A stretch of 64,000 bases of DNA from Albugo candida. Taxonomy: Eukaryota; Oomycota; Peronosporomycetes; Albuginales. This document shows positions 21,230-32,879 of this stretch, one piece after another; the first letter of the stretch is position 1, and each line of letters opens with the position of its first letter. The translations under genes were made by a program, and so were the position numbers. The DNA is taken from assembly GCA_040437565.1 (NCBI GenBank), contig JBDOQK010000034.1, forward strand, positions 1-64,000, written 5' to 3'. The notes under the pieces were generated by a model that made no database searches, was not told where the DNA came from, and saw only the letters and a list, made by a program, of their open reading frames with translations.

Positions 21230-24200
21230 TGTAATTCACCTTATGGTAATATTGACATGAGTTATGGTAAGACGAAAATCGATCGATATGACGCAACTTG
21301 TTTTGATCGCGGACGTCTATAGTCAGAAATGCATTGGTTGAAATGAACTCAGAGTTATCGCACACAATGGGTAAAAGTGGCTGAGAGTAGACAGATGTGC
21401 GTAGCGCTACCAGGAACCTGACAACGGCTTGAGTCTGCTTCCAATATTATAGCAATTTAGGCTTTAGCAAGCATGACGTTCTAAGAGATAAGTAAGATAA
21501 TAGAAACAAAGAACCCCATTTAAAACCGTAAACTGAAATGGATATGCGGAGGCAAAGTACCATTTTCAAATAATAAAGGGAGTTTCTGGTATTCACTCCC
21601 CTCTTGATAGTATTCACTCAACCCCAAATAATTGGCTAAGATTCATCGCTCATTACTAATACATTCGCTAAAATTCATCACCTGTGACGCGCGGTGACTC
21701 ACTTTCACCTACCACTCGGCACAAATACACAATGAAATTGAAGTCATCTTATTAACCATATCGCTCAGCACATACATCATTATGTATGCTTGAATATGTA
21801 TATAATTAAAAGTGGCTTTTATTTAGGACATAGAAGTTTACACAACTGTCGAGAAATGATAAAAAAAAANNNNNNNNNNNNNNNNNNNNNNNNNNNNNNN
21901 NNNNNNNNNNNNNNNNNNNNNNNNNNNNNNNNNNNNNNNNNNNNNNNNNNNNNNNNNNNNNNNNNNNNNTGGTGCGATGGTGAATATATCCATCGGCTTG
22001 TGTGGTCCAAAGGAAGGTTGGAGTAAGTTGTAATAATTCCGTCGAAGCAGTTGTCCAATTCGCAGGAATAATTGTTGACGCATCGGATGCGAACTGCTGA
22101 AGGAATTGAATACGTTTCAGCTTAAATCGTCCCACCATAAAAGGAACTTGTAGTCCACCATCTTGTCGGCGAAGATATAAAAACTCTTTGCTGATATCTA
22201 ATCATGGTCCTTGAGAGCTGAAGAGGAAGCTGGTCGCATAGATCAAGTTGCGAAGCACCCCACATTTTGGCACAACTTATCTATAAGACCTATTGTTACT
22301 CCTCAGTCGTCCAACTTATTCTAAAAGCAAAAATTGCGCTAATTTCGGATGTCAAAGCTTTTCCGAGACATGACATCATGTCCCGCATACGTGAAAAAGA
22401 AACAAACGTTAGTGTCATCGCACGCATCAACACCAATGATATCATCAGCACTCAGATCACGTGTATTCATTCGATATTCTCGTCGATGTTTTGCTTATGA
22501 TATTTCTACAGCCGTTGTATTCGCGAATGATGTGGTGTGCTCGCTTCTTCCAACCGGCACATCCTAAGTGACTGTGAAGGCCGTCCAGTCGCTGTTTTGC
22601 TTTCTTACGGCTCACATATCAAAAGCACGTAAACTTATGATCGCGAAGGGGCTTCAAGATCAACCATTCAGTTTGGTCCTGCTTCGAACGCAAACAACTA
22701 AAGAACAGTAGCCAGGAGCATAGTCGCCAAGACCAAGACATGAGGGTGCTCTGTAGATGATAGAGCTATAAAGAAAAAGCGCGCAATACGGCTGCTTTTA
22801 TACTGCAGGGCGCCATTTTTTAATGCTTTCCCGACGAATGCCTGACGAATTCTGTCAACAGCTAGGCTGTGACTTGACTTTTTCTTTATTTCATGACAAT
22901 CGTTTCAATTCTCAGCATTTATGGTATCCCTTTGGCTAGAATGAGGGGAAGAGTTCAACGAAAGCATTTAAATTAGAGGAGAAAACGTTTTATTGGATAC
23001 CAATGCATGTAACAGTTCCAAAAGATATCAACTTGAACGCTATAGAAGAAAATCGAGTTATGATATCAGACGCCGGATGTCGGGGATGCTTTTGCTGTTC
23101 TCGGTACTTCGTGCTACTTGGGAGATGACTAGAAAATCAACGCTACCCAGAAAAAATTCTATGCAAATAAATGTTCTATCATAAAACTATTCGACATTCA
23201 AGATGTGTAGCAAGCACTTCTTTTAGTCAGCTGCGTGCTGCGCCGCTATGACGTCATCAGCTGCCTTAGCCTACGTATCTTCCTATTGGCCGAAACATGA
23301 CGACGATGGCAACAGTACGATTAAGACATTTGAGCTGGGTTTTCTGTAAGTCATATATTGTTTCGATTTATTTTGACATTGATTTCATACAACCACTCGT
23401 CTCGCCCAATATGAGAGAATTTCGAAGTCGATTTGATTCTAGCCTTTTGTGGGTTTCATGGTTGTGGAGGAAGCACGATGTGCGCGCCCTTTTGCGGATC
23501 GCAGGGACTTGACAATGATTTTTCCCACTATCCAGAGATATCTACAACGAAGTATTAAAATTGGACGAATGTGGCATGGTGTGCATTTTTTGTATTGCTT
23601 ATAAGTGATCAAAAAAAAAATACGCGAGCAGAAAGAGGGTCTGACCTGTGAAAAGACACTGATAGAGGCTGACATCGCTCAAGAATTGGAGGACATACCT
23701 GTCACGCAAAATACTCCGTCACTGAAGACAATCCTCATTCGAAATCTGGCAAAACAGTCTAACTCGCGGAGACTAAGACACTGGAAGTAGGAAGGTGTAG
23801 TGATAGGAGGATCTTCAAGGGTATGAAAGGCACGGTAAAATTCCTTGATGTGCAAAACAAGCAAAATCAAGAAATTTGGTGTAAAAATAGTCCTTTTTTC
23901 TCTCATAGAAGAAAATTGGAACTACTGACCAAGGCGTTTGTAGCTTTCAAGGACCAGAGGCGAAACGTTTAACTCTAGCATTTTCGTTTGGACTCGAGAT
24001 CCTCGAAGAATAATCGAAGATTGGTTTACACCCCACCGAAGGATATGTTTTTGTAAAGGTTGTTTTTAAGCATGTGAAATATATGGTGGAGGTAAGTAGT
24101 TCAAAGCATCCTGTGACCTTCGGTGCGCTGAAAAAATCAAACCCGCGTCTCAACCTTTACAGAGAGTTCAACGATTATTTGTGTAAAATTAGACTATGTG

Positions 24201-26173
24201 TGCTGAATATGTCCATAATTGCTGATTGCTGGTTTTTGCCAAATTTGACAAAGTGTACTGCAATTTCGTGTAAGAATGGTTACTAGCATAATTATACTAA
24301 CCTGTCGATACGTGCTCTTTTTATTCACTCTACTTGTGGCGTCTACTATCTAAGCCGCCATGAAAACATGTGTGTTACTTTCCCACTGCTACATCCTTAA
24401 AGCCTCTTCATGCTTGCTTATCCTTCACAATTGTGAACAATGAATTTTTATGCTTGCAAACTTTGCTACGTAATGCTGATTGACGGTGCAGCTAATATAC
24501 CATGCTTTCCATCAATGCTGCACGCCCTGCCTCAGTACGAGCTGATACTAGCCCGAAGCCTTTCTGTTTTTTTCTCAAGTCGATAAATATTTTCTAGCTA
24601 GCTTTCGCTCACGCTGTTATAGTATTCCGTTGTCTGGTTTGCATTTAGTGGTTTTCTTGCAACGAGTCGCAATTCTGGAGTGCTATAATCTTGTTCAACT
24701 CGTGGTGCATCTTCAGGATATGAATGGGACTCATTGTGTTACTGGAAAAGAGAAAGAGAAAAGAAGAAGGTTATAGGCAAGCGTCATTTTCGTATTCGTT
24801 GTAATTATGGTGCTTTTTTAGACAATTCCTCTGCTTTGAATGTATTGAGCTGTTACTATCCGCTGTACACTGCAGTTCGGGCTTGCCTCGATTTGTCGCC
24901 AGCCAGACTTGTCATGACAATTTCGACGGATACACACAGTAAGTGTTCCGGCACAAAGGCGCACTATTTACAAGACGCAATCTCGTGAAAACAAACGATA
25001 TTATAGACCACACATAAGTAAATTTTTCGGAACACCTGTGAAACCGGCGCTAAAGATTTAGAATTTGTCGCAGTTACCAATCTCAAGAAGATTAGCAGTA
25101 AGTTGGCTTTATCACTCGCTGCCTTGCTACTCCATTCTTCATCTCTTTCATGCGCGCGCATGGATACGACGAAAGCATGGAAGGTCTAACCTTTTTGGTT
25201 CTCGGGGTCTGACTGCAGCGCCGACATCGCATAATAACTCAGACTACTTTCCTGGGATGACGTTTCGTTTCAAGCATAAGCCGAGAAAATTCGGGAAGCC
25301 TCCTCACAGAATTCTCGCTCTCTTCTACTGGAGTTTTCACATTACAATAGATCGGTCTTGTATCTAGGTGTCTAATAGTCTGCATATACAAAAACGAGCT
25401 TCTATAGCCCAGACTTCGCCTCAATCGGGACGAGAAGAAAAACAGGATTTGTTTGTGAGCTATCCAGGAGTTCCTTGTGGAAAACGAGAATACCATAATA
25501 ACGAGTAGCGATTGGGAGCGCACTCTCCGCGTCGCTGTTTAACTCGTTGTGTCGGAGAAAATTATGAGACGGACAACCATTCGGTTATTAAGACAGCGTT
25601 CGATGTGAAACTAATGTATGTGCCACCTTTATACACACCACCATGCTGCACATCTGCCCTTTGTTTAAAGATGCCGCAAATGTTTATGAAAGCATCAAAC
25701 CTGGAGCATTCTTATCGAGGCCAAGATCATTACCGAGAGCATGATTATGAATAAAATCTAGAAGCGGACTTGATAATGATGATTCAAAGCAGCTTTTCAT
25801 CCGAAAAGTGATCGGCGAAGCATAGCATATCATTATGGCCGAAAATTATTTGATTGCGACGTTCCTCACTTAAGTAGTAGCATTGGCTCGATTCCTCCGT
25901 GCATACGAGGCGCGTGATCGTTGAGTTCACTCGAAATTAAGAAAGGCTCAGAACGGAAGCGCCTAAGCAACTCTCTCAGTTGGAAATTAGTATCAACTGT
26001 TCCCTGAAACAGGGAATTTCTCCATGCCGTGACTTGTCGATCGAAAGTGCGGTTAGTTATTTACTTCTTCACTTGCTAATAAGCTCACCCATGCGATCCT
26101 AGTTTAGGTGTTACATTATGGAACGTGACCTTGTCTGAGGTTACCAACGCGAAATTCGCTCATGGAATAGCGC
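21230..26173. other. Gene-poor stretch with one assembly gap
   Basis: About 5 kb without a gene I can support. Ns fill 21870-21969, and the left contig ends in a run of nine A. No flanking duplicate was found at this gap. A minus-strand frame right of the gap (21970-22138) and a plus-strand frame at 23605-23790 are protein-like in composition but lack ATG starts and motifs. The right end should hold the WDR5 promoter. Confidence 0.45.
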
Positions 26174-27229
26174 ATGGACGACAGTGTAGCACCCCAAATT
26201 GTCGAAAAGTGTAGCATACACGCTCATACACGCAATATTTCAAGCGTAAAGTTTGCACCGAAAAATCCAATCCTGCTCGCAAGCTCATGTAAGTCAGTAT
26301 CATTTCTATAATCACCTCGCGAATGAATGGAAAATGTCTTTATAGCTGCTGATGCGAGCGTAAAATTGTGGAATTTGACCCGCCCAGAAAATGCGGAAAG
26401 AGTTTTTGAGGGACATACACAAGGGATTTCTGACCTTGCTTGGTCGCCATCGGGCGGATGTATAGCCTCGGCATCCGATGATCATTCAGTACTACTTTGG
26501 GATTCGGAAACGGGGGCTAATCTTGGAATGTTGGGCCAAAGAAAAGGTCGAAAATATGGTTATCAGTACACTCACGAAAGCATAGAGGTGGCTGGGCATA
26601 CGAATTTTGTCTACTCTGTGGCTTTCAACCCACAAGAATCGCTACTTGCAAGTGCATCATTCGATGAAACAGTTCGCTTATGGGATTTGAGAAGTCACTC
26701 GTGTGTAGCGGTTATCGATGCTCATCAAGAAGCCATCACATGCGTGGCATTCTCTCATGACGGAACTCTGTTATCTACATCGAGTTATGATGGGGTAGCA
26801 CGAGTTTGGGATATCTCTTCTCAACAGTGTCTTCGCACGCTTATTCTCGAGCGCCCTCCGGCTCCTCCTCGGACAGCTGTATCATACGTGAACTTCTCAC
26901 CAAATAGTCGATACCTTTTGTGCTCCATGCTCAACCAGCGCATGTGTCTATGGGATTTTATGCGAGGTTCTGATACAATTGCAAAAGAGTATTCAGGTCA
27001 CTTAAACAAGAACTTTTGTATTTCGTCAGCCTGGTTCCGAAGCCGGGATAAACTTCTCATCGTGTCAGGTTCTGAGGATAACACTGTGGTTCTGTGGGAC
27101 GCAATTGGACAGCAAGTGGTTCGAGTACTGCACGGACATGAAGAAGCAGTGATTTCAGTGAGTACAAGTGATGATTGCATTGCCTCCGCAGCTGGAGGAT
27201 GCATCAAGATCTGGAGGAAACAAACATGA
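26174..27229 (+). CDS. WDR5: WDR5-like WD40 scaffold of histone H3K4 methyltransferase complexes
   Basis: Exon 1 is 26174-26288. A 57-nt intron (26289-26345, GTAAGT...TTATAG) joins in phase to exon 2 (26346-27229), giving 332 residues. Seven WD repeats follow WDR5 block by block: SSVKFAP, ASSSADASVKLW, GHTQGISDLAWS, SASDDHSVLLWD, GHTNFVYSVAFNPQ, SASFDETVRLWD, SSYDGVARVWD, a VSGSEDNTVVLWD blade and a terminal GGCIKIW. WDR5 is known to be a beta-propeller that holds the COMPASS/MLL complex together and acts in the nucleus. One oddity is an extra insert of about 19 residues between blades 2 and 3; part of it could be a 39-nt in-phase GT-AG intron. The exact second copy of exon 2 after the next gap is an assembly artefact. 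Confidence 0.93.
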
Positions 27230-27662
27230 CAAAATCATCATTTTGACAAGCGCGGTCATGAATATGATTGGTCATTACTCTGCTAATAGCGTTGGTGATT
27301 GGTTTGAATGGCAGACGTGAGCTTCAGTCCATAATAGTGCTATATTTTAATAAGGAGGTATATTTGCTTTGCCTAATATCTGCACTACACATGCACTATT
27401 GATAGGTTCTGTTGCAGTACTCTTGTGCATTCTGTGCAGTCACATTTGTAATCCACTTTTTGACCAATCATGCGGTTGGCCTTTTGACATGAAGGAAATT
27501 AAAGGCTTGAGAACTTTTATGCTGAAATTTATGTCCAGAACGAGTTCGACTATTACAGCTTCACCTGATCTCCATAGAAACTTAAGCTACTTTCTAAATC
27601 TCGAGAACAGATTTTTCGTGACTAAAGAGTGATTGTATCTCTACGTGTGCCTTAATGGCTGT
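27230..27662 (+). other. WDR5 3' flank
   Basis: A frame at 27369-27632 with a hydrophobic start (SVAVLLCILCSHICN) reads for 87 codons from a TTG. It has no ATG before the hydrophobic part and no recognised motif. It is more likely 3' untranslated or intergenic sequence than a gene. Confidence 0.35.
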
Positions 27663-27762
27663 NNNNNNNNNNNNNNNNNNNNNNNNNNNNNNNNNNNNNN
27701 NNNNNNNNNNNNNNNNNNNNNNNNNNNNNNNNNNNNNNNNNNNNNNNNNNNNNNNNNNNNNN

Positions 27763-29047
27763 ACCCGCCCAGAAAATGCGGAAAGAGTTTTTGAGGGACA
27801 TACACAAGGGATTTCTGACCTTGCTTGGTCGCCATCGGGCGGATGTATAGCCTCGGCATCCGATGATCATTCAGTACTACTTTGGGATTCGGAAACGGGG
27901 GCTAATCTTGGAATGTTGGGCCAAAGAAAAGGTCGAAAATATGGTTATCAGTACACTCACGAAAGCATAGAGGTGGCTGGGCATACGAATTTTGTCTACT
28001 CTGTGGCTTTCAACCCACAAGAATCGCTACTTGCAAGTGCATCATTCGATGAAACAGTTCGCTTATGGGATTTGAGAAGTCACTCGTGTGTAGCGGTTAT
28101 CGATGCTCATCAAGAAGCCATCACATGCGTGGCATTCTCTCATGACGGAACTCTGTTATCTACATCGAGTTATGATGGGGTAGCACGAGTTTGGGATATC
28201 TCTTCTCAACAGTGTCTTCGCACGCTTATTCTCGAGCGCCCTCCGGCTCCTCCTCGGACAGCTGTATCATACGTGAACTTCTCACCAAATAGTCGATACC
28301 TTTTGTGCTCCATGCTCAACCAGCGCATGTGTCTATGGGATTTTATGCGAGGTTCTGATACAATTGCAAAAGAGTATTCAGGTCACTTAAACAAGAACTT
28401 TTGTATTTCGTCAGCCTGGTTCCGAAGCCGGGATAAACTTCTCATCGTGTCAGGTTCTGAGGATAACACTGTGGTTCTGTGGGACGCAATTGGACAGCAA
28501 GTGGTTCGAGTACTGCACGGACATGAAGAAGCAGTGATTTCAGTGAGTACAAGTGATGATTGCATTGCCTCCGCAGCTGGAGGATGCATCAAGATCTGGA
28601 GGAAACAAACATGACAAAATCATCATTTTGACAAGCGCGGTCATGAATATGATTGGTCATTACTCTGCTAATAGCGTTGGTGATTGGTTTGAATGGCAGA
28701 CGTGAGCTTCAGTCCATAATAGTGCTATATTTTAATAAGGAGGTATATTTGCTTTGCCTAATATCTGCACTACACATGCACTATTGATAGGTTCTGTTGC
28801 AGTACTCTTGTGCATTCTGTGCAGTCACATTTGTAATCCACTTTTTGACCAATCATGCGGTTGGCCTTTTGACATGAAGGAAATTAAAGGCTTGAGAACT
28901 TTTATGCTGAAATTTATGTCCAGAACGAGTTCGACTATTACAGCTTCACCTGATCTCCATAGAAACTTAAGCTACTTTCTAAATCTCGAGAACAGATTTT
29001 TCGTGACTAAAGAGTGATTGTATCTCTACGTGTGCCTTAATGGCTGT
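27763..29047 (+). repeat. Exact duplicate of 26378-27662 across a gap (WDR5 exon 2)
   Basis: The 1285 bp right of the gap at 27663-27762 repeat, base for base as far as I compared, the last 1285 bp left of it, including most of WDR5 exon 2 and its 3' flank. The copy starts abruptly in the middle of the exon, exactly at the gap edge. This is what an unmerged overlap between two contigs looks like. The partial WD40 frame at 27763-28614 should not be counted as a second gene. Confidence 0.93.
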
Positions 29048-29639
29048 CAGAAACATATGGACATTTGATATCTCGGAAGATATCGCTGGCTTTACCACTT
29101 GACCTCATTGTCATCAGCATTGAAGTTAGTACAAGAATTGAGACGTCGACGGTGCGTGTCAAAAACCATACTTCGTTCCGATTCGAAGCAGAGGGCAAAT
29201 CGAGTTTTACTTCTCTCACTTCATCATTTCCTAGTCGACGGTAGGGACATAAAATGCACTCGACGCAATTGAGCAAAGATTCGCCAAACAGTTGTGCTCA
29301 AATTTATATCGAATGTGTACTTTGTAGACAAGACACCCGCACTATGTAGCACAATTCTCGGTTTGCAAATTCAGTTCGACAGACTAATAAACAATCATAT
29401 ACCTTAGGCTTCAGCTCATTAGCTGATCGCAGAAGAATTTGCTTAGCAAGCAGACGTGGATCGTTTGGTCATGTGATCTTCTTCTCGAGCAATAATAATC
29501 CATTTTTGGAACTTGACCATGTCGTAACGGTACGAGTTGTTTACTTAATTCGTGCTCGAGCATTGATCTGCTACAATTAGAAAATTCTTCTCAATTGGAT
29601 TATTGGCTGAAGGTCTGGTTAACTCCGACGTGGGCATAA

Positions 29640-32600
29640 AGTGCTGGTCACAATGGTTGGAGGTAAATGGCGAGGATCTCTCTGTGGTGATATCGCCGAG
29701 ATCTCCGTCAATCATAGCTTTTTCCCAGTAGAGAAAGCAACACTACACCTCTCAAAAGAAGATGGTGAACTGAAGTTGATTGCTGGTCCACTTCAGCTTG
29801 TATGCTAAGTTCTCCTCGATTATCTCAACGCGGAACAATATCTCAGCGCTCACGGTGAATGTCAATGAAATTCATAAAAATGGTCATCTTTTATCCGACC
29901 ACGTCCTATCACAACACTCAATTTGTTGTGTTAAAAAAAACGAAGTTCCACGATTACAACCAATTGGACTCATTTCACTTTTTATTACATTCAAAAACGC
30001 AGCACAGAATTTTTCTAAATGACCACAACAGTGCGTTTATTTATCCAACTCAAAATCGCAGTGGCGGTGTGGTGACAATCCTTCGTTCGCACTTTCCCGG
30101 TTATACAACAGCTAAAGCAGTCACCGAACGAAGAATTCGAAATCGCTATTTGGTTTTGCGTCTTCTCATTCACGATGCCCCTTCAAATGTTTATGCACCG
30201 GTCAAGGCCGAGGAACGAGTGTTTTTTTTATGAGTTACTGCTCTCCAACACTTTCGAATCGACCGCAACACATATCGTTTACGGTGATTTCAACACACCA
30301 CTCGATCCTGCTATCGATGCTTCGAGTGGAACAATTCCGGCACGAGCCAATTCGATTAGCCTGTTTGGAATGGCTTCACAGTTGGGTGTGGTAGACGCTT
30401 GGCGAATTCAACATCCGGCTGAAAATGTAGACACAGGACCATTACCGCGCAAGAATTGACTAGATTACATCTGCATGTCGGAGGAGCTATTCAATATGGT
30501 ATACAAAACCTCAGAATATTCCCGTCCACGACATGCCGGAGATCATCTGGCACAAAAAGAAACTTTTGCAAAATAGCCTCAATCTCCGGGTCGAGGATAT
30601 TGGAAATGTTCATCACGACTATTTGGATATCCACAAGCTGTCCAAGCAATCAAATTGGAAGCGAATTTGGTGCTCGAATCCCGGAAAAAATATGCGAAAG
30701 TTGGAAGACGAATATCAAGAATCAGCTTCAAGTAATTGAAATAAAAGAATTTCACAAGATAGCCGACTTGCTGCTGAGTCTAGCCAGCTTTTTTTTGGAA
30801 TCCGATTCAGCTCGATATCGCATTTAGGCCAGCAATCAGTCGCGGCATTTTACAAATCGAGTCTCGAACAATTCAGAATTTTGGTCGAAATCAATGCCAA
30901 ATCCAACCAAGAATCTTCGACATCACGTGAAGCATATGGGAAACTCTTCCAAGAAATATTTTCGCCCTCCGGATAGTTCTTGTCGTCGCGTGCCGATCGA
31001 AAATGTCACCAAAAAATGTGGCACCGTGACATCGAACCTGAGGGAGATTATTGACGAATTCAGATATCATTGGGGCGGTTTCATGGGCTCTCTTTATATC
31101 TCCGAACCAACTCAGCTAATCCATGTGACAGAAATGAAAAAAAAACTACTCCATTCGATTCAAGTGTCCCTTGCGTCAGGAGAGCAAGACCGTTTCTCAG
31201 CCCGCTGAAGTAAGACTGAGATGGCGGAAGCGATCAAGCACATGCAGAGTAGTTCTTCTCCAGGAATGGATGGACTAGCAGCTGCATTTTATCTGCTTGA
31301 TTCGGAAACGTTTGGCGAGTGTCTGAAGATCGTGTTAGAATTTCAGCTAGAAAGAGGTATCTTACTTCGATCACAACGTCACTCGGCAATAACATTATTG
31401 TACAAAAAAGGAACACGAGGTGATCCTGGGAACTATCGACCGATCGCAGTTCTTTGCGTCGATGTCAAAGTACTTTATAAAAGTGTTGGCGTATCGATTG
31501 CAACGGCTTTTGCCAAAATTGATCCATCAAAATCAAAAAGCGTTTGTGCGAGGAAGGTCAATGCATCACCATATTCGACATCTTTCTACATCCAAGACTT
31601 GGTCACTCATCGTGGGGAGGAAGCTTATGCGACTTTTCTCGACTTTGAGAGATCTCATGATCGAGTCAATTGGACGTACATGTTTCACGTTTTGGAAAAA
31701 AAAGGCGTTGGAAGAATTTTCATTGACTGGGTTTATAATCGTACAATGGCTGAAGAAAAGTTATTGAGTCGACTTTACAATTAAGTTACAGATACTCCAG
31801 CGTATTCACTCGACGTTTGGTCTCATCAGTTGAATCCAACAAAACAGAAGTGGCAGCGCCTAATATTTGGGAGTACAAAGGAAGGAGAGGATTATTATTT
31901 CTCATCTATTCCACGCTCTCAACTCTCACAAATCGTCTGGAAACCTCCCGGTCCAACCAAGACTTATTCGATGTCTACATTGGTCATCACGGGAGAGATT
32001 AGACGCAATGGATTCAGAACTAGTTGAAACATTCATGGCTATATCACGGCATCTTCGAAAACGTGTATTACATATTGTCAAAGATCTACAGTTTCGTCTG
32101 GCCTTTCGATTGTTGCCAGTTCGATCTCATCTCTGGTCTAAAAGAACATTCATCCCGACTTTATATTGTGCATTCAGCCTTCGTGCGGTGCAGTGGAATC
32201 CGATAAACATCTTTTTCTAGAGTGCGGTCATACGGCACAATTATGGAGGGAGTTATTCCCTAGTTGGGATTAGTTCTTCCTATCCCGACCACGTTGGCCG
32301 CATATTGCATGTGTACTCGTGCCGACACTTCTGCCGGCATGGAATGAATATCAGTAAATCATATCAGATTTATAGCTTGCATTGCAAGCAGTGACGCTGC
32401 ACTTCGTCTGGACAGTTAGGTATCGTCGTTTGTTCGATCAGCGATCGGCAAGTCCGACAGTTCCAGCATTTTCCGTGATCTTGGTTTCGTTTAGTGCGCA
32501 CGTTCGGTACTTTCAAAGACAGTATTACGATCAAGACGAACGCATCCAGCTTACAGAGGTGTTGAATCAACTCGCATGCAAGGATAGTTCGGTGGATTCT

Positions 32601-32720
32601 TCAGAAGTCGAAGATGATTGCTGCGAGTACGCCACAGACAAGTCAAACTGCAAGTGCAACTCTGATCCTAGTCCTTGTTGGATGGCTAATATATCGACAC
32701 CTTCAACTGAAGGTCTGATT
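29640..32720 (+). mobile_element. Dead L1-like LINE (non-LTR retrotransposon)
   Basis: Plus-strand pieces run in LINE order. An apurinic-type endonuclease carries the IVYGDFNTPLDPAI signature (30175-30459). A reverse transcriptase carries SSSPGMDGLAAAFY, LLYKKGTRGDPGNYRPIAVL (31221-31440), QNQKAFVRGRSMHHHIRHL in a second frame and TFLDFERSHDRVNW. A C-terminal zinc-knuckle has CGAVESDKHLFLECGHTAQLW (written in two parts: CGAVESDKHLF and LECGHTAQLW; about 32.2 kb), then a conserved tail with FSAHVRYFQRQYYD (32.5 kb). At least five frameshifts or stops separate these pieces. No YADD-type catalytic block was found intact. A possible ORF1 remnant lies at 29650-29800. No poly(A) tail or target duplication was identified, so the borders are approximate. 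Confidence 0.82.
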
Positions 32721-32879
32721 GTTACCCTTCATATTGCATCGATGCAAAGGAGAAGCATATATATGTCCATTCTATCTTGTAGACATCGGACAGGAATTGT
32801 GGAACTACATCAACCTTCGCTGTCATATGTATATGTTGATGCATTTCACAGATGACAAACACTTGCTCAATTAAAATGT

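Noticed and set aside
21806-22138. Frames running through Ns on both strands
   Set aside because: Most of the length is undefined sequence, and the remainder shows no motif.
27369-27632. Hydrophobic 87-codon frame after WDR5
   Set aside because: It starts from TTG, has no upstream exon or motif, and lies where the 3' untranslated region is expected.
27763-28614. A second WDR5-like gene in tandem
   Set aside because: It is identical to exon 2 of the first copy, starts abruptly at a gap edge, and lacks exon 1. An unmerged contig overlap explains it better.
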